Source: Streptomyces griseoviridis (GTDB taxonomy: Bacteria; Actinomycetota; Actinomycetes; Streptomycetales; Streptomycetaceae). Taken from it: a stretch of DNA of 64,000 nucleotides. The stretch spans positions 4,213,501 to 4,277,500 of the forward strand of contig NZ_CP029078.1 of the NCBI RefSeq assembly GCF_005222485.1, read 5' to 3'. The translations under genes and the position numbers were made by a program. The notes below the pieces were generated by a model. The model was given only the letters and a program-made list of their open reading frames with translations. It was not told where the DNA came from and made no database searches. How positions within the stretch are numbered: position 1 is the stretch's first letter; the number at the start of each line of letters is the position of its first letter. Shown here in pieces: positions 51,688-60,004 of this stretch.

Positions 51688-51841
51688 GTGGCGCTCTCCC
51701 CATCTGATTCAGCGTGCCGTGGACACCGACTGCCGCACCACGGCCGTGGCCTGGCCCGTCGCAGGGCAGCGTCAACTGGCCTGCGACCGGCTGCACTTCG
51801 CGCTTCCGGGGTGCGTGTGGCACGGTCAGGACCGTAGGGGT

Positions 51842-51865
51842 CAAGTATGCCCCGTGGCAAGTATG
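51842..51865. promoter_or_regulatory. Direct-repeat operator candidate before the DUF5753 gene
   Basis: CAAGTATG occurs at 51842-51849 and again at 51858-51865, a 16-bp period. It lies in the divergent region ~75 bp before the regulator start. Possible autoregulatory site of the helix-turn-helix protein. Confidence 0.45.
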
Positions 51866-51938
51866 TCAACCTATCGAGGTAGTGGGTGGACCCGTGGCGC
51901 CGTTACCGGCAGACTCGGGACAGACAGGGAAGGGACAC

Positions 51939-52793
51939 ATGCCGCCGAGGGACAACCCGACCGCACGACAGGCCCGGTTGGGCGCGGAGTTGCGGAAATT
52001 GCGCGAGCGCGCGGGCAGGACCGCGCGCGAAGCCGCCGGTCTGCTGTCCATCGACCAAGCCAAGATCAGCCACATCGAAGCCGGACGCGTCGGCGTCAGC
52101 GAGGAACGCATCCGCAGACTGGCGACCTTCTACAGCTGCGACGACGAGCCACTGATCGCGGCCCTGTGCGGAATTGCCGCCGAGCATCGCGGGCAGCACT
52201 GGTTCGACGAGTACCGAGGGATTCTCACCCCGGGTTTCCTGGATGTCGCCGAACTGGAGCTGCACGCGACCGCGCTCCGGTCCATGCAGTCCGTCACGTT
52301 CCCCGGTATTTTCCAGACCGAGAACTATGCGCGCGCCCTGTTCGAGGGGGTCGTACCGAAACTCCCGCCGGATGAGGTCGACGCACGGGTCGAGTACCGC
52401 CGAAGGCGCATCTGCGTCTTCGAGCGCGATACTCCCCCGAGGTTCGAGGCCATCATTCACGAAGCGGCGCTGCGTATGCGGTTCGGAGGCCGGAAGGTCG
52501 TGCGGGAACAGCTTGAACACCTGGTGGACGTCTCCCACATGCCACTCGTCACCGTGCGGGTCATCCCGTTCACCAGCGAGGACTTCATCGAGGTGACGCA
52601 ACCGGTGCTGTACGCACACGGCATAGTCCCGCAACTCGACACCGTGCAGATCGACGCGGCCTTCGGCGGACGGTTCCTCGACGCCGAAGCCGATCTCCAA
52701 AAGTACAGGGCGCTGTTCGACATCGCCGAGCGCGCGTCCCTCGATCCGGAAGAGTCACGGCAGCTCATTCACCACATCGCGCGAGAAATGTGA
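51939..52793 (+). CDS. Helix-turn-helix regulator with DUF5753 domain
   Basis: 284 residues from ATG 51939 behind GGGAAGGG. The XRE-type HTH is RTAREAAGLLSIDQAKISHIEAGRVGVSEERI (about 25-56). The DUF5753 domain (~100-280) includes RSMQSVTFPGIFQTENYARAL, VEYRRRRICVF, HEAALRMRFGG and VRVIPFTSEDF. Family members such as WhiJ and BldB-associated regulators act with small DUF397 partners, two of which follow here. The role is probably a locus-specific regulator affecting differentiation. Confidence 0.88.
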   Translation: MPPRDNPTARQARLGAELRKLRERAGRTAREAAGLLSIDQAKISHIEAGRVGVSEERIRRLATFYSCDDEPLIAALCGIAAEHRGQHWFDEYRGILTPGFLDVAELELHATALRSMQSVTFPGIFQTENYARALFEGVVPKLPPDEVDARVEYRRRRICVFERDTPPRFEAIIHEAALRMRFGGRKVVREQLEHLVDVSHMPLVTVRVIPFTSEDFIEVTQPVLYAHGIVPQLDTVQIDAAFGGRFLDAEADLQKYRALFDIAERASLDPEESRQLIHHIAREM

Positions 52794-52804
52794 GAGGCAC
52801 AGAT

Positions 52805-53011
52805 ATGAGCGCATCCCCCACCCGTTGGCAGAAGGCCCAGAAGTCCGGAGGCGGAGGGGAGAACTGCGTCGAGCTCTCACTCAACTCCGACGGCACGGTC
52901 CAGATACGCGAGAGCGACGACCCCGGCAGAACGATCACGACGTCACGAGAGAATCTGGCTGCCTTCTTCGACGGCGTGAAGGCAGGCGAGTTCGACCACC
53001 TCATCAGCTGA
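52805..53011 (+). CDS. DUF397 protein, first
   Basis: 68 residues from ATG 52805 (GAGAGG upstream), 11 bp after the DUF5753 stop. It has the typical DUF397 plan: TRWQKAQKSGGGGENCVEL, then VQIRESDDPGRTITTSRENLAAFFDGVKAGEFDHL. DUF397 proteins are the small acidic partners of DUF5753 regulators. It is about 50% identical to the next gene by eye and probably arose by tandem duplication. Confidence 0.88.
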   Translation: MSASPTRWQKAQKSGGGGENCVELSLNSDGTVQIRESDDPGRTITTSRENLAAFFDGVKAGEFDHLIS

Positions 53012-53041
53012 CGACGCGGCGGAACCGAGAGGAATCCGGAA

Positions 53042-53242
53042 ATGAACAGCGAGTTCAACTGGCAGAAGTCGAGCTTCTCCGGGGGCGGCGGTGAGCAGTG
53101 CCTGTACCTCGCCAAGCACAACGGCGAGATCCTCCTCTGCGAGAGCGACGACCCGGCGAGCATCGTCACCACGTCACCCGAGAAGCTCGCCGCGTTCATC
53201 GCGGGCGTGAAGGCAGGCGAGTTCGACCACCTCGTCGGCTGA
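53042..53242 (+). CDS. DUF397 protein, second
   Basis: 66 residues from ATG 53042 behind GAGGAA. FNWQKSSFSGGGGEQCLYLA and CESDDPASIVTTSPEKLAAFIAGVKAGEFDHLVG show the family. The C-terminal VKAGEFDHL is identical to the first DUF397 protein. It is the last gene of the DUF5753-DUF397-DUF397 operon, before a clear terminator. Confidence 0.88.
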   Translation: MNSEFNWQKSSFSGGGGEQCLYLAKHNGEILLCESDDPASIVTTSPEKLAAFIAGVKAGEFDHLVG

Positions 53243-53271
53243 GGGCACTCGCCAGAAGCCCGCGCACGACA

Positions 53272-53300
53272 GACCCCCAACCTGACAAAGGTTGGGGGTC
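53272..53300. terminator. Terminator of the DUF5753-DUF397 operon
   Basis: A perfect 12-bp stem (53272-53283 with 53289-53300) and a GACAA loop. Convergent with the oxidoreductase gene, so it may work both ways. Confidence 0.85.
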
Positions 53301-53352
53301 ACGCGCACCCTCGACTGCTGTAGGCCATCCTCCTTCGAAGCCCCAGCCGCCC

Positions 53353-54363
53353 TCACACCCCCGTCAGCACGATCTTCCCCCTGATGTGGCCGCGGGCCGC
53401 GCGTTCGTGGGCCTCCTGGGCTCGGGACAGTGGGTACGTGCTGTCGATCGCCACGCGGACCGTGCCCGCGTCGAGCAGGTGGCCGAGTTCGGCGAGCTGT
53501 GGGCCGTTCGAGCGGACCTGGCTGATGGAGAACGTGACGCCGAGGCGCGCGGCCTCCTCGGGGTCGACCTCGGCGAAGAAGACCGGGAACAGCGCGCCGC
53601 CGCGCCTGAGCGTGCGCAGGAAGCGGTGGCTGGTGGGGCCGCCGACCGCGTCGAGGACGAGGTCGAGGTCGCGCGCGGTCTCCTCCGGGCGAGTCCTCGT
53701 GTAGTCGATGACCTCGTCGGCGCCGAGGTCGCGCAGGAACGGCTCGTGCCCGCCCGACGCCACCGCGGTGACGTGCGCGCCCTTCCACTTCGCCAGTTGC
53801 ACCGCGAAGTGCCCCACGCCGCCCGCCGCGCCGTTGACGAGCACCCTGGTGCCCGTACCGAGGGCGACCGGCCGGTGCCGGGCCGCCTGGAACGGCGACG
53901 GGTGGTCGTGGCCGACCTCCACCAGGTACTGCCACGCGGTGAGCCCCGCCATCGGCGCTCCCGCCGCGTGCACATGGTCGATGCCGGCCGGCTTGGGGGC
54001 CAGGTCCGACGCGGGCGCGACGACGTACTCCGCGTAGGCGGCGCCGTCGAAGCCGGGGAAGCGGAGCATGCCGAAGACCTCGTCGCCCGGGGAGAAGCCC
54101 GTCACGTCGTCGGCGACGGCCTCGACGACGCCCGAGACGTCCGTCCCGGGGACGACGGGCAGGTCGATCTTCGGGCGGATCTCCTCGGGCATGACGGTCA
54201 GGCCGTCGCGCAGGTACCAGTCGGGCGGGTTGACGCCCACCGCGTGCACGCGCACCAGCACCTCGCCCGGCTTCGGCGCGGGCACCGGGACGTCCTCGTG
54301 GCGCAGCACCTCCGGGCCGCCGTACGTGTGCAGCCGGATCGCCTTCATCGTGGTCGTCGGCAT
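53353..54363 (-). CDS. NADP-dependent zinc-free MDR oxidoreductase
   Basis: 336 residues from ATG 54363 behind GAGAGGGAAA. The GroES-like N-terminal half has MKAIRLHTYGGPEVLRHEDVPVP and DVSGVVEAVADDVTGFSPGDEVFG. The Rossmann half has RVLVNGAAGGVGHFAVQLAKWKGAHV. No structural zinc Cys cluster is present, as in quinone oxidoreductases. It is divergent from a TetR gene whose tandem operators overlap its upstream region, so it is probably induced by the TetR ligand. The physiological substrate is unknown. Confidence 0.9.
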   Translation of the reverse strand: MPTTTMKAIRLHTYGGPEVLRHEDVPVPAPKPGEVLVRVHAVGVNPPDWYLRDGLTVMPEEIRPKIDLPVVPGTDVSGVVEAVADDVTGFSPGDEVFGMLRFPGFDGAAYAEYVVAPASDLAPKPAGIDHVHAAGAPMAGLTAWQYLVEVGHDHPSPFQAARHRPVALGTGTRVLVNGAAGGVGHFAVQLAKWKGAHVTAVASGGHEPFLRDLGADEVIDYTRTRPEETARDLDLVLDAVGGPTSHRFLRTLRRGGALFPVFFAEVDPEEAARLGVTFSISQVRSNGPQLAELGHLLDAGTVRVAIDSTYPLSRAQEAHERAARGHIRGKIVLTGV

Positions 54364-54399
54364 CGCTTTCCCTCTCCCGCACCAGTGGACTACCCTAAA

Positions 54400-54435
54400 C
54401 GGGTCACCGATCCGAATATACGGGTCACTGACCCG
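54400..54435. promoter_or_regulatory. Tandem TetR operators
   Basis: CGGGTCACCGATCCG (54400-54414) and the perfect palindrome CGGGTCACTGACCCG (54421-54435), centre to centre 21 bp (two helical turns). They lie in the 90-bp divergent region between the oxidoreductase and tetR-type genes. Confidence 0.75.
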
Positions 54436-54453
54436 CTTAGCAAGGAGAGGTCC

Positions 54454-55002
54454 GTGCGCGCTGACGCCAAGAAGAACTACGACCAGTTGCTGGCGGTCGC
54501 GGGCGTCGTCCTGGCCGAGGAGGGCGCCGGCGCGTCGCTGCGTGACATCGCCCGCAGGGCCGGGGTGGGCCTCGGCACCATGCACCGGCACTTCCCCACC
54601 CGGGAGACCCTGTTCGAGGCCCTGCTGCGGTCGGGTTTCGACCGGCTCGCCGTCCAGGCCGCCGAGCTGGAGTCGTCCCCCTCGGCCGGGGACGCGCTCG
54701 TCCGCTGGCTCCGCGACTTCGTCGCCTGCGCGTCCGACTACCAGGGCGTCATCACGTCGATGGTCGCGGCCATCGAGGACCCGGACTCCGCGCTCCACGC
54801 GTCCTGCGTCGGGATGAAGGCGGCGGGCGCCCGGCTCCTCGCCCGCGCCCAGGCCGAGGGCACCGCCAGGACCGACATCGACGGCACCGACCTGTACGCG
54901 CTGGCCGGGGCCATCGCCTGGGTCGGCGACCAGCCCGCGCTCGCGTCCCGCGCCGACCGCCTCTTCACCGTCCTCACCGGGGCGATCCTGACAAGGTCCT
55001 GA
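54454..55002 (+). CDS. TetR-family repressor
   Basis: 182 residues from GTG 54454 behind AAGGAGAGG. The HTH is GASLRDIARRAGVGLGTMHRHFPTRETLFEALL (about 27-59). The C-terminal ligand domain contains ALVRWLRDFVACASDYQGV and ends VLTGAILTRS. It is divergent from the oxidoreductase, with two 15-bp operators between them, which implies autoregulation and control of that enzyme. Confidence 0.9.
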   Translation: MRADAKKNYDQLLAVAGVVLAEEGAGASLRDIARRAGVGLGTMHRHFPTRETLFEALLRSGFDRLAVQAAELESSPSAGDALVRWLRDFVACASDYQGVITSMVAAIEDPDSALHASCVGMKAAGARLLARAQAEGTARTDIDGTDLYALAGAIAWVGDQPALASRADRLFTVLTGAILTRS

Positions 55003-55007
55003 GGCGT

Positions 55008-55171
55008 TCTGACGCGGTCCTGCCTCACGTTCTGCTTCGTTCTGACGCGGTCCTGCCTCGCGTACTGCCTCGTTCTGCCTCGTTCTGACGCGATCCTGCC
55101 TCGCGTACTGCCTCGTTCTGACGCGGTCCTGCCGCGTTCCGACGTGGTCCTGCCGCGTTCTGACGCGGTCC
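55008..55171. repeat. Degenerate short tandem repeats after the TetR gene
   Basis: About 15 units of 10-12 bp alternate TTCTGACGCGG, TCCTGCCTCGCG and TACTGCCTCG types. The remaining gap to 55284 has no gene and ends in four CACCT units (55241-55260). Confidence 0.8.
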
Positions 55172-55284
55172 GTCGGTGGCTCAAGCGACGCGGCTCAAGC
55201 GACACCTCCACCGGAGGGGCCGCTGACTGCTGACTCCGCTCACCTCACCTCACCTCACCTCGGCTCACCCCGCCGCGCGCCCCC

Positions 55285-55728
55285 TCACGGGTGCATCCGC
55301 GCCCCCTTCAGCACCTTGTCCACCGCGTTCTTCGCCCCGTACACCGCGAGGCCGACCAGGTCGAGGGAGGCCGTCGGGACCGCTCGCACCGCCGCCCGGT
55401 TCGCCGCGTCGTGGCCCGTCGCGAACAGGTCGGACGTGAAGAGGGACCTCGGCAGCGCACGGGCCAGGGTCTTCGCGTGGGCCGCCGTCAAGGTCTCCTT
55501 CGTGCCCTCGAAGACCAGCACCGGCTGCCGGATCATCGGCAGGTAGCCGACCCCGTCGGCGTCCTCGTACGGCTCCCCGATCACCTCGGGGAACTCCGCC
55601 GCCAGGCCGCTGACCAGGAACGCGGTCACGTTCAGGCGCTGCCACTGCTCCAGGTCGTCCCGCAGCAGGACGGCGATCTTGGTGTCGAAGCGGGGGGCGG
55701 CCTCGGGGGTCGTGGGTTCGCTGTTCAT
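55285..55728 (-). CDS. DUF2000 family protein
   Basis: 147 residues from ATG 55728. The family pattern is DTKIAVLLRDDLEQWQRLNVTAFLVSGLA, GEPYEDADGVGYLPMIRQPVLVFEG and LFATGHDAANRAAV. DUF2000 proteins have a peptidyl-tRNA hydrolase-like fold with unknown function. It is divergent from an AraC-type regulator only 49 bp away, as in other Streptomyces, so it is probably the regulator's target. Confidence 0.85.
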   Translation of the reverse strand: MNSEPTTPEAAPRFDTKIAVLLRDDLEQWQRLNVTAFLVSGLAAEFPEVIGEPYEDADGVGYLPMIRQPVLVFEGTKETLTAAHAKTLARALPRSLFTSDLFATGHDAANRAAVRAVPTASLDLVGLAVYGAKNAVDKVLKGARMHP

Positions 55729-55777
55729 GGGGTGAGACTGCCGAGCCGGAACCGGCCGCGTCTTGTACGTTCTTTGC

Positions 55778-56605
55778 ATGGCCGCTCAGCGCCCCCAGCG
55801 GGAAGTGTCCGCCTGGCGCCCCCGGGTCTCCGGTGTGGTGGAGGTCTTCCACGCCCGGTTCACCGAGTACGCCTACCCGATGCACGTCCACGACGCGTGG
55901 ACGCTGCTCATCGTGGACGACGGCGCCGTACGGTACGACCTCGACCGGCACGAGCACGGCACCCCGCACGACACCGTGAGTCTGCTGCCTCCGCACGTCC
56001 CGCACAACGGCGCCCCCGCCACCGCCGACGGCTTCCGCAAGCGCGTCGTCTACCTGGACGCCAGTCACCTCCCCGACGACCTGATCGGCGCGGCCGTCGA
56101 CGGACCCGATCTGCGCGACCCGCTGCTGCGCCTGCGCGTCGGACAGCTGCACACCGCGCTCGCCCACCCCGGCGAGGAACTGGAGGCCGGCAGCAGGCTG
56201 GCGCTCATCGGGGAGCGGCTGCGCGCGCATCTCGCGGACCGGCCGGCCGGTGAGCCGCTCGCCGACCCCGCCCTCGCCCGCCGACTGCGCGAGCTGCTCG
56301 ACGAACACGTCGTCGAAGGGCTCACCCTGGACGCGGCCGCCGCGCTGCTGCACGCCCATCCCGCCCACCTGGTCAGGGCGTTCAGCCGCGCGTACGGCAT
56401 CGCACCGCACCAGTACCTGATGTCACGCCGGGTCGGCCGCGCCCGCCGTCTCCTCCTCGACGGCCGGGCACCCGGCGAGGTGGCCGCGCTGACCGGCTTC
56501 TACGACCAGGCCCATCTCACCCGCCACTTCGGGAAGTTGGTGGGCGTGCCGCCGGGGCGCTACCGCGCGGGGGTACGGACCGAGCCGCCGCGGGACGGCA
56601 CCTGA
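55778..56605 (+). CDS. AraC-family transcriptional regulator
   Basis: 275 residues from ATG 55778. It may be leaderless: no ribosome site, and TACGTT (55766-55771) lies 6 bases upstream. The N-terminal cupin-like sensor domain has YAYPMHVHDAWTLLIVDDG and LLPPHVPHNG. The C-terminal double HTH has LDAAAALLHAHPAHLVRAFSRAYG and PGEVAALTGFYDQAHLTRHFGKLVG. Probably regulates the divergent DUF2000 gene and itself. Confidence 0.88.
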   Translation: MAAQRPQREVSAWRPRVSGVVEVFHARFTEYAYPMHVHDAWTLLIVDDGAVRYDLDRHEHGTPHDTVSLLPPHVPHNGAPATADGFRKRVVYLDASHLPDDLIGAAVDGPDLRDPLLRLRVGQLHTALAHPGEELEAGSRLALIGERLRAHLADRPAGEPLADPALARRLRELLDEHVVEGLTLDAAAALLHAHPAHLVRAFSRAYGIAPHQYLMSRRVGRARRLLLDGRAPGEVAALTGFYDQAHLTRHFGKLVGVPPGRYRAGVRTEPPRDGT

Positions 56606-56711
56606 CGTCAGCGTTCAGATCGACATCAACGTCAACGTCAACGTCGATATTGACATCGGCGTCGTCGCTTCGTGCCACGGTCGGGGAGCGCCAACACCGG
56701 TGCCGTGCGGG

Positions 56712-57239
56712 TCAGTTCGGGTGTCCGGGCTTCTCGTCCGTGCGTTCCGTCAGGTGGGTGAACGCGTCGAGGTTCCGCGTCGACTCCCCCCGGGACACCC
56801 GCCACGCGTACTCCTTGCGGATCGCGGAGGCGAAGCCCAGCTCCAGAAGGGTGTTGAAGGCGCCGTCGGCCGCCTCCAGGACCTGGCCGAGCAGCCGGTC
56901 CAGCTCCTCTGGGGTGATCGCGGGCAGCGGGAGCCGGCCGGTGACATAGACGTCGCCGAGCCGGTCGACGGCGTAACTCACGCCGTACAGCTTGAGGTTG
57001 CGCTCCAGGAGCCAGCGGTGGACGCCCGGCTCATTCTCGTCGGGATGGCGGATGACGAACGCGTTCAGGGAGAGCGAGTGCCGGCCGACCCGGAGCGAGA
57101 CGGTCGTCGACAGCTTGCGGGTGCCCGGGAGTTGGACCACATAGGTGCCGGGCTCGGGGCTCTCCCAAGCCAGCTCGGCGTCCTTCAGGACGGCCTCGAC
57201 GACCTGGGCGGCCTCCTTCTGCGCGTCAGCTTCAGCCAT
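56712..57239 (-). CDS. YbjN-domain protein (type III secretion chaperone-like fold)
   Basis: 175 residues. The region [54 protein letters not shown] and [24 protein letters not shown] is typical of actinobacterial YbjN proteins. These have a chaperone-like fold and no known enzyme activity. Its start overlaps the mshA 3' end by 8 bases, a conserved pairing in Streptomyces that implies translational coupling with mycothiol synthesis. Confidence 0.85.
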   Translation of the reverse strand: MAEADAQKEAAQVVEAVLKDAELAWESPEPGTYVVQLPGTRKLSTTVSLRVGRHSLSLNAFVIRHPDENEPGVHRWLLERNLKLYGVSYAVDRLGDVYVTGRLPLPAITPEELDRLLGQVLEAADGAFNTLLELGFASAIRKEYAWRVSRGESTRNLDAFTHLTERTDEKPGHPN

Positions 57240-58569
57240 GGGGCGAGCGTACGCGACGGCGGTGTGCCTGCGTCGCTGCCGTGTAGACGTCGGCCGTCGC
57301 GGCGGCCGAGGCGTTCCAGCCGAAGGCGCGGGCGTGCCGGGCCGCCTTCGCGCCCAGCTCCGCCGCCAGGTGCGGCTGGTCGGCGAAGGCGCGCAGCACG
57401 CGCGCGTACCCGGCCGGATCGTGCCCCTGCACCAGGAACCCGGTCTCGCCGTCCCGCACCGCCACCGGCAGCCCGCCGACGGCCGCGGCGAGCACCGGCG
57501 TACCGGTCGCCTGCGCCTCGATGGCGACCAGCCCGAACGACTCGCTGTAGGACGGCATGACCAACACCGACGCGGCCCGGAACCAGTCGGCGAGCTGCTC
57601 CTGCCCGACCGGCGGGCGGAACCGTACGACGTCGGCGACGCCGAGCCTGGCCGCCAGCTTCTGGAGCCCTTCCGGCTTGGCGAGGCCGCTGCCGCTGGGG
57701 CCGCCGACCACCGGCACGACGATCCGCGAACGCAGCTCGGGCCGCTCGTCCAGCAGCACCGCCACCGCCCTCAGCAGCACGTCGGGGGCCTTCAGGGGCT
57801 GGATGCGGCCCGCGAACAGCGGGATCAGGGCGTCCTGCGGGAGTCCGAGGCGGGCGCGGGCGGCGGCGCGGCCGTCGGCGGGCCTGAAGCGTTCGAGGTT
57901 GACCCCGGGGTGGACGACGGCGACCCGCGCGGGGTCGGCGTCGTAGTGCCGTACCAGCTCGCCCGCCTCCTCGGCGGTGTTGGCGATCAGCCGGTCGGCG
58001 GCGGAGACGATCTGGGTCTCGCCGATGACCCGGGCGGGCGGCTCGGGGTTGTCGCCGTCGGCGAGATTGGCGTTCTTGACCTTGGCCATGGTGTGCATGG
58101 CGTGCACCAGGGGGGCGCCCCAGCGCTGGGCGGCGAGCCAGCCGACGTGCCCGGAGAGCCAGTAGTGCGAGTGGACGAGGTCGTAGTAGCCGGGGCGGTG
58201 CCCGGCCCAGGCCTGCATCACGCCGTGCGTGAAGGCGCACAGCTGGGCGGGCAGCTCCTCCTTGGCGAGGCCCTCGTAGGGGCCCGCGTCCACGTGCCTG
58301 ACCAGGACGCCGGGCGCCAGCTCGACGGTCGGCGGGAGGGAGGCGGTGGTCGCGCGGGTGAAGATCTCGACCTCGATGTTGATCGCGGCGAGACACTGCG
58401 CGAGTTCCACGATGTAGACGTTCATGCCGCCGGCGTCGCCGGTGCCGGGCTGGTGGAGCGGTGACGTGTGCACGGACAGCATCGCGACGCGGCGCGGGCG
58501 GCGGTGCAGCCGCAGCCGCGAGGACGCGCTCGCCGAGCGGCGCCCGAACCTGCCGGCGTACTGGCTCAC
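57232..58569 (-). CDS. mshA: D-inositol-3-phosphate glycosyltransferase (mycothiol synthesis)
   Basis: 445 residues from GTG 58569 behind GAGGAGG. The GT-B fold shows the N-terminal [22 protein letters not shown] acceptor/donor loop (about 52-73), [14 protein letters not shown], and [30 protein letters not shown] and the E(x7)E motif in [18 protein letters not shown] complete it. It transfers GlcNAc from UDP-GlcNAc to inositol 3-phosphate, the first step to mycothiol, the actinobacterial redox thiol. Length and motifs are normal. Confidence 0.95.
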   Translation of the reverse strand: MSQYAGRFGRRSASASSRLRLHRRPRRVAMLSVHTSPLHQPGTGDAGGMNVYIVELAQCLAAINIEVEIFTRATTASLPPTVELAPGVLVRHVDAGPYEGLAKEELPAQLCAFTHGVMQAWAGHRPGYYDLVHSHYWLSGHVGWLAAQRWGAPLVHAMHTMAKVKNANLADGDNPEPPARVIGETQIVSAADRLIANTAEEAGELVRHYDADPARVAVVHPGVNLERFRPADGRAAARARLGLPQDALIPLFAGRIQPLKAPDVLLRAVAVLLDERPELRSRIVVPVVGGPSGSGLAKPEGLQKLAARLGVADVVRFRPPVGQEQLADWFRAASVLVMPSYSESFGLVAIEAQATGTPVLAAAVGGLPVAVRDGETGFLVQGHDPAGYARVLRAFADQPHLAAELGAKAARHARAFGWNASAAATADVYTAATQAHRRRVRSPHG

Positions 58570-58723
58570 GTGGCGTTCCTCCTCGCTGCGGGCATGCCGG
58601 ACGGAGGACCCGGTGTGCCCTCCGAGGCGGTTCAACAGCCACGCGGGGGATTCCCATTCCCGGCCGTTTCCCGCGTAGGGCGTTTTATCGAATCATTACC
58701 TTTGTTCTGTGAACCGGGCAGTG

Positions 58724-58815
58724 TGTCGCACACCTCGGGAGAGAGCTGTCGCGCACCCCCGGGAGAGCGATGTCGCGCACCCCGGGAGAGAGCTGCGGCG
58801 AGACCTGCGGAGAGC
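58724..58815. repeat. Four 22-24-bp tandem repeats upstream of the methyltransferase gene
   Basis: Units at 58724-58746, 58747-58770, 58771-58793 and a degenerate one at 58794-58815, each containing TGTCGCGCACC...GGGAGAG. They sit in the divergent mshA/methyltransferase promoter region, where they could serve as regulator sites. Confidence 0.75.
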
Positions 58816-58881
58816 AGGAGGCGATTTCGACAGTCCGTTCGATTGACGGTCGACGGTGCGCCCCGGCTTACCCTCGTACCC

Positions 58882-59700
58882 ATGACAGCCCGCGCAGCCG
58901 CCCGCCCCGTGGGAACGGTGACCCGCGGCACCACCAACCCCAACCGGCTGCGCCGCATGGACCGCTGGATCGCCGTCACGCACGGCGCCGAACTGCGCCG
59001 CGCCGACGCCCCGCTGGCCGTCGACCTCGGCTACGGCGCCGCCCCCTGGACCGCCGTCGAACTGCTCGGCAGGCTGCGCGCGGTCGCCCCGCACGCGCGC
59101 GTGGTGGGCGTCGAGATCGAACCGGCGCGGGTCGCGGCGGCGCGCCCTTACGAGCGCGACGGCCTCGTCTTCCGGCACGGCGGGTTCGAGCTGCCGGTAC
59201 CCAGGCGGCCGTCGCTGGTGCGCGCGGCGAACGTGCTGCGCCAGTACGACGAGGACCAGGTCGCCGCCGTCTGGCAGCGGCTGTGCGCGCGGCTGGCGCC
59301 GGCCGACCCCGCGACCGGCTCCCGGGGCGGGCTGCTGGTCGAGGGGACCTGCGACGAGATCGGGCGCAGGCACGTGTGGGTGGCGCTCGGTCCCGAGGGG
59401 CCGCGGACGGTCACCTTCGCGACCCGGCTCGGCTCGCTCGACCGCCCGTCCGACCTCTCCGAACGGCTCCCGAAGGCGCTGATCCACCGCAACGTCCCCG
59501 GCGAACCGGTGCACGCCTTCCTGCGCGACTTCGACCGCGCCTGGGCCGCCGCCGCGCCCTACGCGTCGTACGGCGCCCGGCAGCGCTGGATGCGCGCGGT
59601 GCGGTCGCTCACCGCGGAGTGGCCGGTGACGGACGGTCCCGGCCGCTGGCGGCAGGGCGAAGTGACGGTGGCGTGGGGGGCGTTGGCGCCGCGCGGATGA
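58882..59700 (+). CDS. Class I SAM-dependent methyltransferase-like protein
   Basis: 272 residues from ATG 58882. There is no ribosome site, but TACCCT (58869-58874) ends 7 bases before the ATG, indicating a leaderless mRNA. After RRMDRWI comes the nucleotide loop LAVDLGYGAAPWTAVELL (motif I), VVGVEIEPARVAAARPY (acidic loop II) and GLLVEGTCDEIGRRHVW. The fold is that of SAM methyltransferases; the substrate is unknown. Divergent from mshA. Confidence 0.8.
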   Translation: MTARAAARPVGTVTRGTTNPNRLRRMDRWIAVTHGAELRRADAPLAVDLGYGAAPWTAVELLGRLRAVAPHARVVGVEIEPARVAAARPYERDGLVFRHGGFELPVPRRPSLVRAANVLRQYDEDQVAAVWQRLCARLAPADPATGSRGGLLVEGTCDEIGRRHVWVALGPEGPRTVTFATRLGSLDRPSDLSERLPKALIHRNVPGEPVHAFLRDFDRAWAAAAPYASYGARQRWMRAVRSLTAEWPVTDGPGRWRQGEVTVAWGALAPRG

Positions 59701-60004
59701 ACGGTCGTCGGGGCGGGTAGAGAACGCCCCGACCTCGCCCGGTGCGCCGGGAACGATCTCCATGAGTCGTTCGTCACAGAGACGGGGAGATCGTCACGGC
59801 CTGCGCGCAGGCGGGACGGAAGCGGGGCGAGCGGACCGGGATCGGGAGGGGGAGGGGGACGTAAGGGGGAGCGGGAAAGGGCGGCAAGGGGACGGGAAGG
59901 GGGGAAGTCCGACTTCCGGCTACCTCTGTCGTTTTGGGCTCGACCGTGGCACGATCCCCCAGACGCCGTAAGTTACTGACGGTAAATCAGGTAGGGGGAT
60001 ACGT
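59701..60004. other. Upstream region of the NlpC/P60 gene
   Basis: About 300 bp without a gene. 59815-59905 is almost purely purine (G/A runs). Just before the gene, GTTACTGACGGTAA forms a small inverted repeat, then GTAGGGGG serves as ribosome site. I looked for a cyclic-di-AMP riboswitch, as found before some Streptomyces wall hydrolases, and could not make one out. Confidence 0.4.

Noticed and set aside
59701..60004. Cyclic-di-AMP riboswitch before the NlpC/P60 gene
   Set aside because: Such riboswitches precede some Streptomyces wall hydrolases, but the expected conserved elements are not recognisable in this purine-rich leader.
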